Source: PNNG01 sp046291695
Lineage (GTDB): Bacteria; Bacteroidota; Bacteroidia; UBA7662
Direction of reading: 5' to 3'
Assembly: GCA_046291695.1 (NCBI GenBank)
Contig: JBKBSO010000004.1
Location: 140,981 to 204,980, forward strand
DNA: 64,000 nt
Below are positions 7,826-18,800 of the stretch, piece by piece (position 1 is the stretch's first letter; each line of letters begins with the position of its first letter). A model generated the notes under the pieces. It ran no database searches and was not told where the DNA came from. It saw nothing but the letters and a program-made list of their open reading frames with translations. The translations under genes and the position numbers were made by a program.

Positions 7826-9210
7826 AAATCCGCACCCGCCTGAGCCTGTTGTTTGTGCTGATTACTGCCGGCTTGCTGGCTGCATTTGCCGGGGTGGTGT
7901 ATTGGCAATCGGAAAAAAACCGGGGCGAAGCCTTTTACCATCAGCTCGAAAAAGAAGCCCGCACCAGGGCCAGTTTGGTACTCGAAGCCGCCATGCCCGA
8001 TACCATTTTACATCAGATTTATCGCAACAACCGCCAATACCTCAACGAGGTGGAAGTGGCCATGTATCGCCAGCCCTTTGAGCTGTTGTACCACGACGAC
8101 CTAAGCATCGACCAGGTGAAAGAAACCCCCGAAATGCTGGCACAAATTGCAGCAGAAACAGCCTTACGTTTCGAAACAGCAGGTATGCAGGTTTGTGGCT
8201 TGCGCATTGAGCATAACGAACAAGTGTACCTGATTACTGCGGCGGCCTACGACGAGCAAGGCCACGGCAAACTACAAGCGCTGAGAAAATTGCTGCTGTG
8301 GGCCTGGTTTTCGGCCCTCTTGTTCATATTTGGGCTAGGTTATTATTTTTCGTACAAAGCGTTGCAACCCGTGGCCGATATGATAGATAAGGCCAAGCGC
8401 ATTGGCGCCAACAAAATGAATCTGCGCTTGAGCAGCGCCGGCGAAAAAGACGAATTATCGGAGCTGGCGCAAACTTTCAACCAAATGCTCGACCGACTCG
8501 AAAATTCGTTTGAAGCACAGCGGCAATTTGTATCGAACATCAGCCACGAGCTGCGCACTCCGCTATCGGCCCTCATTTCGGAGCTAGAGCTGGGACTCGA
8601 TGCTGCCCGCGACGAGGCTGAACGCGAACTGTTGCAACGCTGCCTCAGCGATGCCCGCCGCATGGCCCGGCTCAGCAACAGCCTGCTCGATTTGGCCAAA
8701 GCCAGCTACGACCGTGCGGCCATCCGTTTTGAAGCGGTGCGGGTCGACGAGCTTTTGCTGGAGGCTGCCAGCCAGCTGCAGCGGAACCAACCGGGACACA
8801 ATATTCAGCTGTACATCGACGAGAGCGCAGGCGAGGAATCGGAGCCCTTGGTTGAAGCCAATGCCTATTTATTGCGGGTAGCCTGCATGAATTTGATGGA
8901 CAATGCCTGCAAGTTCGACCCCCAGCAGCGATGCATCGTACGTTTATTGCACGAAAAGCAGCAATGGGTAATGCGCTTCACCGACGAAGGACCCGGCATT
9001 GCGGCCGAAGAACTCGACCGCATTTTCAAACCCTTTGAGCGGGGCAGCAATGCTGTACAAACCCCCGGCAGCGGCATCGGACTGGCCCTCAGCCATAAAA
9101 TTGTGCAACTGCATGGCGGACTGCTGCGCGCCGAAGCAGCTGCCGGTAGGGGCAGCGTGTTTAGCATTAGTTTGCCGGATGCTTTCAGGCATGAGAAGAC
9201 ATCCTTTTAG
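7822..9210 (+). CDS. Membrane sensor histidine kinase (HAMP-HisKA-HATPase)
   Basis: The 462-residue protein has an N-terminal membrane helix, a short periplasmic sensor region (about 30-155), a second helix (about 157-178), a HAMP linker, a HisKA domain with the phospho-accepting His242 in NISHELRTPLS, and a HATPase domain with NLMDNACKF (N box), DEGPGI (G1) and GSGIGLALS (G2). It is the cognate partner of the preceding regulator, to which it is translationally coupled by a 4-bp overlap. The periplasmic segment is too short and generic to name a ligand. The architecture matches CusS/QseC-like kinases. Confidence 0.93.
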   Translation: MKIRTRLSLLFVLITAGLLAAFAGVVYWQSEKNRGEAFYHQLEKEARTRASLVLEAAMPDTILHQIYRNNRQYLNEVEVAMYRQPFELLYHDDLSIDQVKETPEMLAQIAAETALRFETAGMQVCGLRIEHNEQVYLITAAAYDEQGHGKLQALRKLLLWAWFSALLFIFGLGYYFSYKALQPVADMIDKAKRIGANKMNLRLSSAGEKDELSELAQTFNQMLDRLENSFEAQRQFVSNISHELRTPLSALISELELGLDAARDEAERELLQRCLSDARRMARLSNSLLDLAKASYDRAAIRFEAVRVDELLLEAASQLQRNQPGHNIQLYIDESAGEESEPLVEANAYLLRVACMNLMDNACKFDPQQRCIVRLLHEKQQWVMRFTDEGPGIAAEELDRIFKPFERGSNAVQTPGSGIGLALSHKIVQLHGGLLRAEAAAGRGSVFSISLPDAFRHEKTSF

Positions 9211-9230
9211 CACCATTATCCCTATGGCTG

Positions 9231-9491
9231 CTAAATAATTGTCCGCTTAGAAATTGACAATTTTTCTTTCACGAGCTTACGTGCATCTGTGAGCGCATAT
9301 CCATTTACCTTGCCAAGTTTGTACGATTCCGTTCTCTGAAGGACTTTAATTTGTTGCTCATCGGTGAGTGCAGTTGCGTTATGCTGCCGATATGCTTCCA
9401 AAAGCTGATACACCACCTCAAGCAGTTTATCATCTGCCTCATCAATGTACTGATGCACTTGGGCACGAATGGTTGAAGCAGTCATATCCAT
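9231..9491 (-). CDS. Small antitoxin-like protein without a visible toxin
   Basis: The 86-residue, mostly helical protein begins MDMTASTIRAQVHQYIDEADDKLL, a pattern common among short Bacteroidota proteins annotated as addiction-module components (TIR..VH.YIDEADD). It ends in a basic tail. An internal ATG three codons in is an alternative start. The gene lies on the minus strand in an intergenic region, and no RelE/ParE-like toxin is found on either side: downstream is the histidine kinase gene and upstream a repeat-containing spacer. It may be an orphan antitoxin or a small regulator. The family resemblance is from memory of the N-terminal pattern only. Confidence 0.55.
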   Translation of the reverse strand: MDMTASTIRAQVHQYIDEADDKLLEVVYQLLEAYRQHNATALTDEQQIKVLQRTESYKLGKVNGYALTDARKLVKEKLSISKRTII

Positions 9492-9604
9492 GCGTCTATC
9501 GATTTAAATACATTTATTTTTCTGTTCATCAGCACCTTTGCTAATAAGCCGAAGGCCTGGCGCTGCGCCCTTCTTCAGATGCCGTCAGTATCGTCGGTAC
9601 CGGA

Positions 9605-9765
9605 CAAGCTGCGAAAACAGCGCAGTCCAAAAGGCTCCGTTGCCTCGGCGCCAGCTGCAGCCGTTTATTGCACTGATAAAAGCCCGTTCAATGGGAAACA
9701 GTCCAAAGTCTCGCATTGTGGTCACTGCTTCAATACAAAGCCCTCTGCGACTCTGCGGTAAAAAA
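9605..9765 (+). repeat. Interspersed repeat, copy A
   Basis: The segment 9605-9662 resembles 63329-63386 at most positions; both share the core AAAAGGCTCCGTTGCCTCG. Both are followed by an AATAAAAGC-like or GATAAAAGC motif and, about 100 bp later, by CCCTCTGCG. Here the end reads CTCTGCGACTCTGCGGT (9744-9760), the apparently uninterrupted form of the site next to which an IS110 element sits at copy C. No ORF in this 440-bp spacer (9492-9931) is convincing. Confidence 0.7.
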
Positions 9766-9931
9766 ACGCGTCGCTTCTGCAGTAGCCGGTATATTAATTG
9801 GCAACGCAGTTAAAAAAACCTTCCGCCCGCCCCACCCCTCTAATGACTTTCTAATTTTTCTTTAATAGGCTGCTAATGGCCTTTGGCGTAGGTGAAAGCT
9901 AATTTTGCAGCGTTCAACCAATCCTACAGCC

Positions 9932-11308
9932 ATGCAACTCGACGAACTCCGCAAGCTTACCGGCGGCCTGAAGCAGGCGGCTGAAATCATTGAACTGGTA
10001 CCGGTGCTCAAAAAAATGCCGGTGGTAGAAGTGGGCGAAACACTCGCTCGGCTCGAGGATGAGTACCTCATTCAGGTGTTGGAGCTGTTCAGTGGCAAGC
10101 AGCAAGGCCTCATCCTGGCCGAAATGCCCATACAGCGGCAGCTGAGTCTGTTCCATGGCATGAGCCGCAAACGTTTTGCGCTCATTTTTGAACACATGCC
10201 CAGCGACAGTCGGGCCGACCTGTACCAGCATTTCAGCGCCGAAGAGCAAGCCTCGCTCCTGCCCTATTTGAGTCGCGATACCCGCGACGACGTGACCCGC
10301 CTGAGCGCCTACCCGCCCGAAACGGCAGGTGGCATCATGAGCACCGATTTTGCCACCGTGCAGCAACACATGAGCTGCGAGCAAGCCATCGACAAGGTGC
10401 GCAGCGATGCCCCTTCGAAGCGCACGGTTTACTACATCTATGTGCTCGACCGCGACCAACGCATGGTGGGTTTCATCACGCTCAAAGACTTGATTTTGGC
10501 CGCGCCCGACAGCAAAGTGGCCGATTTTGCCAAGTCGGAATTTGTGTATGCCCATGTGTTCGACGACCGGGAGCGGGTGGCCGAAACCATCGAAAAATAC
10601 GATTTGGTGGCCATACCGGTCCTCAACAACGAAAAGCAATTGCTCGGCATAGTCACCCACGACGAGGCCATCGATGTGATTCGCGCCGAGCATACCGAGG
10701 ACCTCGAAAAATTCATGGGTATTGCCTCGGGAGGCGAGTTTCACTACCAGGAAACCACCGTTTGGCAGCACTTCAAAAAGCGGGTGGTATGGATTGTGTC
10801 GTTGGCCATACTCGGCATTTTGAGCGGCATCATCATCCACAGCTACGAAAATGCCCTTGATGCGCTGCTCATTTTGGCCTTGTACATGCCCATGGTAGCC
10901 GATACCGGCGGCAATTCGGGTTCGCAAGCCGCCACGGTGGTCATCAGGGCCCTGGCCTTGGGGCAGGTGAGCCTGGCCAATTGGTTCCGCATTTTGTGGA
11001 AAGAAGCCCGGGTATCGCTGCTTATCGCACTCTGTCTCGGCCTCATTGCCTTTGCTAAGGTGCTGTTTTTAAGTTGGGAAACCGACATTCCGGCGGCCTA
11101 CAGCCTCACCACCGTGGCCTTCGTGATTTCACTGGCCCTTTCGCTGCAGGTCATCAGCAGCACCATCATTGGGGCGGGCCTCCCGCTCCTGGTCAAGCGT
11201 TTTGGCGGCGACCCGGCGGTTGCCGCAGCTCCGGCCATCACCACGGTGGTCGACATCACCGGTTTGCTCATTTACTTCGGCATTGCCACCTTGTTTTTTG
11301 CCCTTTAA
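9932..11308 (+). CDS. mgtE: Magnesium transporter MgtE
   Basis: The 458-residue protein has the MgtE arrangement: a helical N-domain (about 1-125, repeated helical pairs), two CBS domains (about 130-255), a connecting plug helix, and a five-helix membrane domain with MVADTGGNSGSQAATVVIRALALG, the conserved segment of the ion pore. MgtE proteins import Mg2+ down the membrane potential and close when cytosolic Mg2+ binds the N and CBS domains. The ATG at 9932 gives the usual MgtE N-terminus; an in-frame TTG at 9905 is less likely. No magnesium riboswitch was recognised upstream. An Omp85-like barrel gene follows after 18 bp. Confidence 0.95.
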   Translation: MQLDELRKLTGGLKQAAEIIELVPVLKKMPVVEVGETLARLEDEYLIQVLELFSGKQQGLILAEMPIQRQLSLFHGMSRKRFALIFEHMPSDSRADLYQHFSAEEQASLLPYLSRDTRDDVTRLSAYPPETAGGIMSTDFATVQQHMSCEQAIDKVRSDAPSKRTVYYIYVLDRDQRMVGFITLKDLILAAPDSKVADFAKSEFVYAHVFDDRERVAETIEKYDLVAIPVLNNEKQLLGIVTHDEAIDVIRAEHTEDLEKFMGIASGGEFHYQETTVWQHFKKRVVWIVSLAILGILSGIIIHSYENALDALLILALYMPMVADTGGNSGSQAATVVIRALALGQVSLANWFRILWKEARVSLLIALCLGLIAFAKVLFLSWETDIPAAYSLTTVAFVISLALSLQVISSTIIGAGLPLLVKRFGGDPAVAAAPAITTVVDITGLLIYFGIATLFFAL

Positions 11309-11326
11309 CCTACAAAATTACCTCAA

Positions 11327-12784
11327 ATGAAGCATTTCTACCTACTCATCGCTTTGCTTGCCTGCCAAGCCCTTGCCAATGCCCAGCAGGCCGACACCAA
11401 CCGGGTGCAGCTGCCCTTTGCCATCTCCGACCAAAAGCGCATGCCGGCTTCGGAGCTTGAAGACAAAAAAGAAGGCACCTTTGTAACTGGCGTTCCGCGG
11501 GTGCAATTCGACCCCATCCGTGGCTTTGGGGCGGGGGGGAATGTGAACCTCTTCATCAACAACGACAAAAACGACCCGTTTTTTGAATACACCCCCTACC
11601 GCCACCGCCTCAACGCCGAATTCTTCATTTTCGAAAACGGTCGGGTGCGCTATGCGGTGAATTACGATGCCCCATACATTTTCAACACCAAATGGCGTTT
11701 GCGGGCCGATGTGGTGGTGTGGGAAGATCCCGAGGCACAGTTCTGGGGCATTGGGCGCGATGCCATGAACGAAGGACTCAGCTTTCGCGACAAGCGCAAC
11801 AACACCATCCGCCGCTTCAACCGCATACGCGATTACGAAGCCAACCTGGCCCTGGCCGAGCAAGGAGCCGACGGACTGCATTATACCGATTTGCACTTCA
11901 ACAACATGATCCAGCGTGAGCGTTTGTACAACTTTTTGTTCGAAAGGGTAATGATGGACGGTCGTTTGCGCCTGATGTTCGGCTATGAAGCGCTGTTCAA
12001 CGGTTTTCAGTCGTACAACGGCCGGGCGGTGAACGATGTTACCAACCTCAACGGCGAAACCGTGGATGCCTTTCACAACCAAACGCGGGTGGATCAGCAG
12101 CTGGCCGATGGCACCTTCGAGCGCTTTAATTTGGCTGGATTTAACAACAATGAGCGCTTGAACTTCACCAGTATGTTTGCCTGGGCGCTCATGTACGACA
12201 CCCGTGATTTTGAGCCAGATCCTTCGAAAGGGGTATTTTTGCAGTATTCGCACGAATATTCGGCACCTTGGGCCGGTTCGCAATTCAACTTCAACAAATT
12301 CATGCTCCAGGGGCAGGTAGTACACACCCTGGCGCGCTGGCGGGGTGGTAAAAACCGCTTAACCTTTGCAGGATTGGCTGCTTTTGGGCACATTTTTGGG
12401 CCACGCATCAGCTTTATTGAAATGTGGGATTTGTCGAGCCAGGCCGAAGCCGGCGGAATTTTGGTCATGGGTGGCGAGCGTTCGTTACGCGGCTACCGGG
12501 AAGCCCGTTTTGTGGCCCCAACAGCTGCGCTCATCAACCTGGAGCTGCGCAGTCGCTTGTACGATTTGCGTTTCTTAAAACAGCACCTGGCCCTGGGACT
12601 CACGCCCTTTTTCGACATGGGCAGCGTGTGGGACAAGCCTGCTGATTTAAGCTTCACCGGCTGGCGAGCAGCCCCCGGCTTGGGCGGCCGCATTGCCTGG
12701 AACCAATCTACCATCGTGCGGCTCGATTACGGCCACAGTCGCGAAGGAGGGCAATTCTTCTTTGGCTTTGGGCAGATTTTTTAA
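11327..12784 (+). CDS. BamA/TamA-like outer-membrane beta-barrel protein (Omp85 superfamily)
   Basis: The 485-residue protein begins with a clear signal peptide (MKHFYLLIALLACQALANAQ, cleavage after Ala-Gln or just before). The rest is alternating beta-strand sequence typical of an outer-membrane barrel. The Omp85 core signature appears near residues 375-440 (GGERSLRGYREARF...LELRSRLYDLRF...LTPFFDMGSVWD), and it ends in a terminal phenylalanine, the barrel-assembly signal. No POTRA repeats are visible in the short N-terminal part, so it is not BamA itself but one of the POTRA-less surface-antigen barrels found in Bacteroidota. It probably shares a transcript with mgtE. Substrate unknown. Confidence 0.85.
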   Translation: MKHFYLLIALLACQALANAQQADTNRVQLPFAISDQKRMPASELEDKKEGTFVTGVPRVQFDPIRGFGAGGNVNLFINNDKNDPFFEYTPYRHRLNAEFFIFENGRVRYAVNYDAPYIFNTKWRLRADVVVWEDPEAQFWGIGRDAMNEGLSFRDKRNNTIRRFNRIRDYEANLALAEQGADGLHYTDLHFNNMIQRERLYNFLFERVMMDGRLRLMFGYEALFNGFQSYNGRAVNDVTNLNGETVDAFHNQTRVDQQLADGTFERFNLAGFNNNERLNFTSMFAWALMYDTRDFEPDPSKGVFLQYSHEYSAPWAGSQFNFNKFMLQGQVVHTLARWRGGKNRLTFAGLAAFGHIFGPRISFIEMWDLSSQAEAGGILVMGGERSLRGYREARFVAPTAALINLELRSRLYDLRFLKQHLALGLTPFFDMGSVWDKPADLSFTGWRAAPGLGGRIAWNQSTIVRLDYGHSREGGQFFFGFGQIF

Positions 12785-12847
12785 AGAAGTCCGTAAAAAA
12801 AATACTTTTTAGTCGCATTTACCTTAGCTTGCATTAGCAAATGGTTA

Positions 12848-15800
12848 ATGTGTATGAATGCTGAAATAAAAGCTTTTTTAGATTGCATACCGGCTCCGTG
12901 TTTGATGCTGGATGAAGCATTTGGCACAATCATCGAAATCAATACAAGCTTTGCCAACCATTATGACTCCTCCGAGCAAAGCATTGGAAAATCTCCGTTG
13001 TTGTGGTTTTCAGAAAAGTTCGAGGGTTTGCCAGCAAATTGGCTCAACCAGCTTAAGGATGGCTTGGTTGCCACTGTGGACAACACAGCCTGCCTGAAAT
13101 TCACAGGGCGGTGGAACGACCAAAAAAAACATGGCAAACGCCACACCTATGAGATCAGGTGCAGTAGCTATGCCAAAGAGGTGCAGGCTTATTTGCTGAT
13201 GTTAATAGATGTAGGCCCGGTTGAAGCAGAAAATGAACATGCAACCGAATTGCTCCAAAAAGCCGAAGCTTTGGCGCGTTTTGGCAATTGGGACCTCGAC
13301 CTAACCAACGGCAAATTGCGTTGGTCCGACGGAGTATTCCGTATGTTGGGTTATGAACCCCAGGAATTTGAGCTCAACCAAGAGCGGGGTGCGGCAGTCA
13401 TTTACCCCGACGATCTTGAACGAGCGATAGAAGCCATGCAAAACAGCCTGGCTACTGGCGCTGAATACCGTGTTCAAAAGCGCCTCATTGCCAAGGATGG
13501 CAGCATTCGCCATGTGATTTCCAGCGCCGACATTTCTTACGACACTGAAGGAAATCCCATTCAGATGTATGGCGTGTTTCAAGACATCAGCGAGCACATC
13601 AGTATTCAATCGCAATTGATAGAGAAAAAAGAACTGACCGACAAACTCATCGAAAACCTCACAACCTCCTTTTTCTTGGTAAGCCCCGAAGGTCAACTGT
13701 TGCGATGGAACAAACATGTTGGCGATATCAGTGGATATACCGAAGAGGAAATAAAGCGAATGAATGCTTTTGATTTTTTCCCCGCGGAAGAACATCTGTT
13801 AGTGCAAGAAAAAATCAATGAAGTCTTTCAAAATGGCAGCACACGGGTTGAGCTGCACATGCTGACCAAATCAGGTCAAAAACTCAACCACTTTTTCAGC
13901 GCCACCCGCATCACTTACCAAGGGCAATGGTGTTTGATGGGAACAGCCTTCAATCAGCATGCCACCAAGGAAGTGTTGAACGAACTGAATTTGATGCTCG
14001 ACAACACACGCGAGGCCTTCATCTTGATGGACGAGGAACTGAAGATCGTTACCTTTAATCTGCAGTTCGAAAAACTTTACAAAACCTATTTCGGCATCAG
14101 TGTAGCCAAAGGCAGCAGCATACTCGATTACGCCCAACCCGAGCGCAGGCATATTGCAGCCAAAATTTATGAAGATGTGCTGGCAGGACAGGAACACCGC
14201 GATGAAATCACCATTCCTTTCGATGGTAAACTTATCATCACCGAAATTCATTATACGCCTGTCCGCAACGAAAAACAAGCCATCATTGGTGCCTTTGTTG
14301 CCACCCGCGACATTACCGAGATGCGCGCTCGAGAAGCCGAAATTGAAGAACGGAACCAAGAGCTAAAAAGAGTTTTCGAACAGTCTATAGACATCATTTG
14401 TACCATCGACCCCGAAGGTCGTTTTGTAAGCACAAGTCCGATTTGTGAACACATTTGGGGCTATACACCGGAAGAATTAAAAGGCCGTCGATTTATTGAA
14501 TTGGTACACCCTGAGGATGTTGACAAAACTAGTAAAGAAGCCGAAAGTATACTGGATGGTGCCTTGGTAATCAATTTCAACAATCGTTACATTCACAAAC
14601 AAGGTCGCGTAGTATACATGAGCTGGTCGGCGCGGTTTGACCAGGAGCAACAATTGCTGTATTGTATCGCGCGTGACAGCAGTGTTCAAAAAGAAGCCAA
14701 CGAGCAACTTGCCGCCACTGAAGCTCGCTACAAGCTCTTGTTTGATGTGAGTCCCATTTGTAAATGGATTTACGATATCAACAGCCTCGAAATACTGGAT
14801 GTAAATGCCGCCGTCTTAAAGCAATTTGGCTATTCGCGTGATGAAATCCTGCAAATGACCATTCGGGAATTACGCCCAGCCGAAGAAATTCCAGTCATGT
14901 TGGAAGCGAATCATAACCTCAAGGAAAATGCAGAGCACATACAAAAAGGCATTTATAAGTATTGCAACAAGTCGGGCGATACTTTTTTGATGGACATACA
15001 CGGCAACACCATGTATTTCCAAGGCCGAAATGCGGTATTGGTAGAAAGTCAAGATGTAACCCTCAGACAACAAGCGCTGTCAGCCTTGCGGCGAAGCGAG
15101 GCACGCTACCGGGGTTTAAACGAATCGCAAACCAATTACGTCATCCGCACAGACTTAGCAGGATGTTATACCTATGTAAACCGCAAATTCGAGGAAGATT
15201 TCGGATGGCTACACCCCAACGAGGACATCCTTGGGCTCAGTTGCACGAGTAGCATCATGCCTTATGAGCTGGAGCGAGTTACAGAAACTGTACATGCGTG
15301 CATTGCTCGTCCAGGTGAAGTAATCAAGATTGAAATCGACAAACCTCGCAAAGATGGCGGCATCATTACCAGTTTATGGGATTTCATGGCCATTACTGAT
15401 GCTGATAACAACGCATTGGAATTACAATGTGTAGGCATTGATATTTCGGAACGCATTCAAATTGAAAAGGCCCTCCGAAGCGCAAACGAGCGCTTTGAAT
15501 ATGCGACCGAAGCGGTATCGGAGGCCGTATGGGATTGGAATCTGAAAGACGACAGCTTATACCTGGGCAAAAGTTTCGACCGACTTTTCGGCTACGAGCT
15601 CAACGAACGCATCATGCCTGTGAATTTTTGGTCGGATCTTATTCACAAAGAGGATCGTGAAGCTGTGCTGAAAAGCTTAGATGATTTGCTGGCAGGAACG
15701 GGCAACCAATGGGAAGGACAATATCGTTATTTACGAGCCGATGGCAGTTTCGCCTACGTTCAAGATCGGGGCTTGGTATTGCGCAACGATTCAGGCAAAG

Positions 15801-18800
15801 CCTATCGTATGGTTGGCGCCCTGCAAGACATCACTTCAACTATTGAAACCGAGCAACAAGCCAATATGGAAAAGGCCCTGCTCGAAAACAGCATGCGAAC
15901 TGATGCTGATTTTAAGGATGTTATCAGTCAATATCTTCAATCTTTAGAAACACTAATACCCGGGATGTTGGCATCGATTCAATGGTTGAAAAACGATTGT
16001 ATATACCATTTGGCTGCACCTAATTTGCCTAAGGGTTTAACCGAAACAATTGAAGGTATAACCATTGGTCCTCAGGCCGGCTCCTGTGGTACAGCGGCTT
16101 ACCACAAAAAAACCGTGATTGTATGCGATATTGCGCGTGACGAGCTGTGGAAGGACTTCAAACAGCTGGCAAATACTCATGGCATGAAAGCCTGTTGGTC
16201 GCACCCTATTTTCAATAGCAAAGGTCAGGTTATAGCTGTTTTCGACAATTATTTCCGGGAAACAAGATCACCGCAAACACACGAAACTCAAAAAATTGAA
16301 CGCGCAGTTAGGATGCTGAGCCTGGTGTTAGGAAAGTACAAAATCGATCAGGAAATATTGCATACCAATGAACGCTTTGAGTATGTTAACAAAGCTACCA
16401 ATGACGTAATATTTGAGTGGAACATTTTAAAAGACGAGGCCTATTTGGCGCCTAGCTTCAAGCGCATTTTCAAGCATTACTTTGGTGAAACGGATCTCAA
16501 TTGGCAATCGTTTCAAGCCCTCATTCATCATGATGATGTGACTGAAATCATTGAAGACCTGGAAAAATCGCTTGCTGACCCCCATTGCACCCATTGGAGC
16601 AAACAATACCGCATTCGCAAAGCCAACGGCGAATTTGTTTGGACCGAAGAAGACGCGTACATCCTGCGCAATGAGCAAGGGGTGGCAGAAAAAATGATCG
16701 GTGTAATCCGTGATATTCACCTGCGGAAAGAAGAAGATTTGCAGTTGCGCTTGTTAGAAATGGTGGTCACCAAGTCATCGGATGCCGTCCTCATTTCAGA
16801 TGGAGGCGACGAGCAGGTAATTTCCCGGGTGCTGTACGCCAATAAGGCCTTTCTGAAATTAACAGGATTTAAACGCAACGAAGTTATTGGTGCTGCCCTG
16901 CCCTTACTGAAGGGACCAAAAACCGATAGTGAGGCTTACCGGGAATTTCAAGCCGCTATTCAGGCTAAAAAGCCTGCCTTGGTGGATGCCATCAGCTATC
17001 GTAAAAACGGGGAAGAGTTTTGGTTGCAGGTATCGGCTACTCCCATCTTTGACGAAGCAGGCCAATTAACCCATTGGGTGTCGATTGAGCGCGACATCAC
17101 GGAGGAAAAAATAGGCGAACTTAAAACGGCCCTATTGGCAACCATCAGTGCTGCCTTTAGCAATGAAGCCGATCAGGGAATTGCCATCCAAAGCACCCTC
17201 GATGCGGTTCAAAAATTTGCAACCGCCTTATTAGTAGAATTGTGGTTGCCTGACAATCAACACACCCAAATTCACCTGCATACTCAAATCATCCATCAAG
17301 GAACAGCAGCTTTTGACCCTAAAAACCCAAACCACAGTTTTCAAAAAGGGAAAGGGCTCCCTGGTATCTGCTGGGAAAAAAGAAACTTGATTTTTTGGCC
17401 AAACCTTCAAATAGAACCCGCTTTTATTCGGCAAGTCCTGGCCAAATCGATGGATTTGGTTTCGGCATATGGCATCCCTTTGATTACAAACAATGAGTTT
17501 ATAGGTGTATTGTTGATTGCCGTCGATCGGGAAGAAAACAGCTTGAGGCTATACAAAAAGCTTTTCGAAGAAATTGGTCGGCATTTTGCCATCGAATTAA
17601 AACGCAAACAACTTGAGCGTGATCTCAAACAAATCTTTGATACCTCCCCCGATTTGATTTGCTTGGCAAATTTTGAAGGCTACTTTACCAAAGTCAATCC
17701 CGCTGTAATGCAGGTGTTGGGCTACACCGAAGCAGAACTGCTTTCGAACCCATTCAATTACTTTATCCATCCCGACGATTTGGTTAACACCAATGCTGAA
17801 ATGAAACATTTGTATGGGGGAGGATTGACTTATGCCTTTGAAAACCGCTACCGCCACAAAAACGGACATTACATTTGGTTGAGTTGGTCGTCGACACCCT
17901 ATCCAAACGAGCAATTCATCATTGCCATTGCCAAAGATGTCACCCTTAAAAAGCAGGCAGAGGCCTCGTTGGTTTATCAAAAGCAGCTAATCGACGCACT
18001 CGCCCGTTTCAACGAGTTATTGCTTGATCAAGAAAAATTCGAAAGCCAGGCTACCAATTGTTTGCGGCTTGCAGGTGAAGCTTGTGGGGCCGATCGGGTG
18101 TATTTTTTCGAGAACCAAAGCGATGTTCTTACCAAGGCCATCTTCAGTTCGCAGCGATTCGAATGGTCGGCACCAGGCATTGAGCCGCATATCAACGATC
18201 CAGATCTTCAGTACAAATCGTTCGAAAGTTTTGGCCCAGAACTACAACCAGTGCTTCAGGGTCAAAGTGTTCAGGAATTGACAAACTCCTTGGCTGATGA
18301 AGCATTTCGCGAATTAAACAAAGCGCACCAAACCCAGTCGTATTTGGTGAGTCCGGTCATGATTGATGGTATTTGTGCAGGTTTCATTGGCTTCGACGAT
18401 TGCAAGTCGGCACGCCGCTGGTCGGATGAAGATGTGAAGTTTCAAATGGGCATGGCTTCAGGCTTTGCGGCCGCCTTACAAAACAACACCAACTACCATT
18501 CCGCCAAGTACAAAACCAAGCTACTCGAAACCAATACCCGGATAGTTGAGAAGCTGTTAAGTTCAGACGATTGGAAATTGGCCCTCAACGAAAGTTTGGC
18601 CATCATGGGCACTGCAGTGGCTGTTGACCGGGCTTATTACCTCGAAACCTTCAAAGCAGCAGGTGCTGATGCCCTCTATGTGCGGCTGACCATGGAATGG
18701 ACCAATGGTTTGGTTACCGAAGAATTGAGCAATGAAAAATATCAAGCTATCAGGCTCGACGATTTTCCTGAAGTTCGGGATCCCTTACTTCGAGGTGAGC

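Noticed and set aside
9840..9931. Magnesium riboswitch upstream of mgtE
   Set aside because: No M-box or other known magnesium-sensing fold could be drawn; only a TAATTTTG promoter-like match at 9900-9907 with poor spacing to a -33 element.
16745..17110. LOV photoreceptor domain within the giant kinase
   Set aside because: The PAS unit has the LOV-like flow (NKAFLKLTGF...) but the photoactive cysteine motif GRNCRFLQ is replaced by GAALPLLKG.
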